Source: Bacteroidota bacterium | GTDB taxonomy: Bacteria > Bacteroidota > Bacteroidia > B-17B0 > Aurantibacillaceae | Length of the DNA: 64,000 nt | Assembly: GCA_963169355.1 (NCBI GenBank) | Contig: CAUJCR010000013.1 | Coordinates: 56,273 to 120,272, forward strand | Reading direction: 5' to 3' | Part shown: positions 63,898-64,000 of the stretch, one piece after another | Layout: each line of letters starts with the position of its first letter | Position numbering within the stretch: the stretch's first letter is position 1 | Translations under genes and position numbers: made by a program | The notes under the pieces: model-generated | Seen by the model: only the letters and a program-made list of their open reading frames with translations | The model's database searches: none | Told to the model about the DNA's origin: nothing

Positions 63898-64000
63898 ATG
63901 ACAGACAGAGAATATTTAAAACAATTAAGAACACCGACAAAAGACAATCCGCTTAGAATTTTAATGAGTGCTTGTTTATCGGGAATTACTTGCGGTTATG
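63898..64000 (+). CDS. DUF523 family protein, 5' end only
   Basis: An open frame from the ATG at 63898 to the window edge reads MTDREYLKQLRTPTKDNPLRILMSACLSGITCGY. The SACLxGxxCxY pattern is the start of the DUF523 family (small cysteine-containing proteins of unknown function). It was not in the ORF track because it is cut by the window end. It follows head repeat D, as the nuclease gene follows head repeat A. Confidence 0.75.
   Translation, partial: MTDREYLKQLRTPTKDNPLRILMSACLSGITCGY

Noticed and set aside
56370-64000. A true integron
   Set aside because: There is no integrase in the window and the sites are only loosely attC-like, so I report only cassette-like form.

Overview
The window is AT-rich chromosomal DNA from a member of the Bacteroidota. 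Supporting signs are a type IX secretion (T9SS) C-terminal sorting domain, several promoters of the Bacteroidota TTTG / TAnnTTTG type, a GSCFA protein, PD40 repeat proteins and a fused PntA. Most genes are ordinary housekeeping or metabolic genes. The genus cannot be fixed from the sequence alone.

Region by region. 0-6.5 kb: 3' end of a type I asparaginase, folB, a minus-strand pair (DUF4159 protein and a TPR/PD40 protein broken by an in-frame TAA), two rhomboid proteases and mutL. 6.5-15.4 kb: a lysine-rich tail fused to a START-like domain, an ECF sigma factor, ridA, copA, anmK, an acyl-CoA dehydrogenase, era, an initiator tRNA with its own promoter and terminator, a free HMA protein and an ABM-domain protein. 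15.4-31.5 kb: a surface-glycan region with a YfhO-like membrane protein and FkbM methyltransferase. A minus-strand operon follows (HAD, Ldh-type dehydrogenase, HpcH/HpaI aldolase, TPP enzyme, cupin, DJ-1, nucleotidyltransferase), then an SDR. The plus strand then carries GT2-rfbF-rfbG-rfbH, which makes CDP-3,6-dideoxy-4-ketohexose type sugars. A 591-bp GxxExxY element with perfect 20-bp inverted ends sits between rfbG and rfbH. 31.5-35 kb: a phenylacetyl-CoA epoxidase locus, paaE divergent from paaABC, without paaD.

35-46 kb: purA, pyrR, a DinB-like protein, pyrB, a T9SS cargo protein, RNase Z with a near-perfect terminator hairpin inside its coding region, a C-terminal processing protease, an MBL-rhodanese protein and small metabolic genes. 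46-50.2 kb: a DtxR/MntR regulator divergent from a di-heme oxidoreductase, Rieske and porin operon, then an Rnk-like gene whose stop codon is supplied by a repeat element. 50.5-56.2 kb: folE with an ECF sigma gene, a cytochrome c/DUF2231/4-TM cluster and pntAB. 56.2-64 kb: an accessory region with a membrane-anchored protein carrying two nuclease-like domains, a duplicated 3' fragment of the yjjG gene, a self-regulating type Fic protein and a CPBP protease, then yjjG, a GSCFA gene, ndk and the start of a DUF523 gene.

The most notable non-gene structures are three copies of an exactly 170-bp hairpin-forming element with inverted ends, a second 159-bp MITE-like element, the GxxExxY element, and a 232-bp direct repeat that brackets the Fic/CPBP segment. 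The best candidate for an undescribed system is the two-nuclease membrane protein at 56.5-58.5 kb with its cassette-like flanks.
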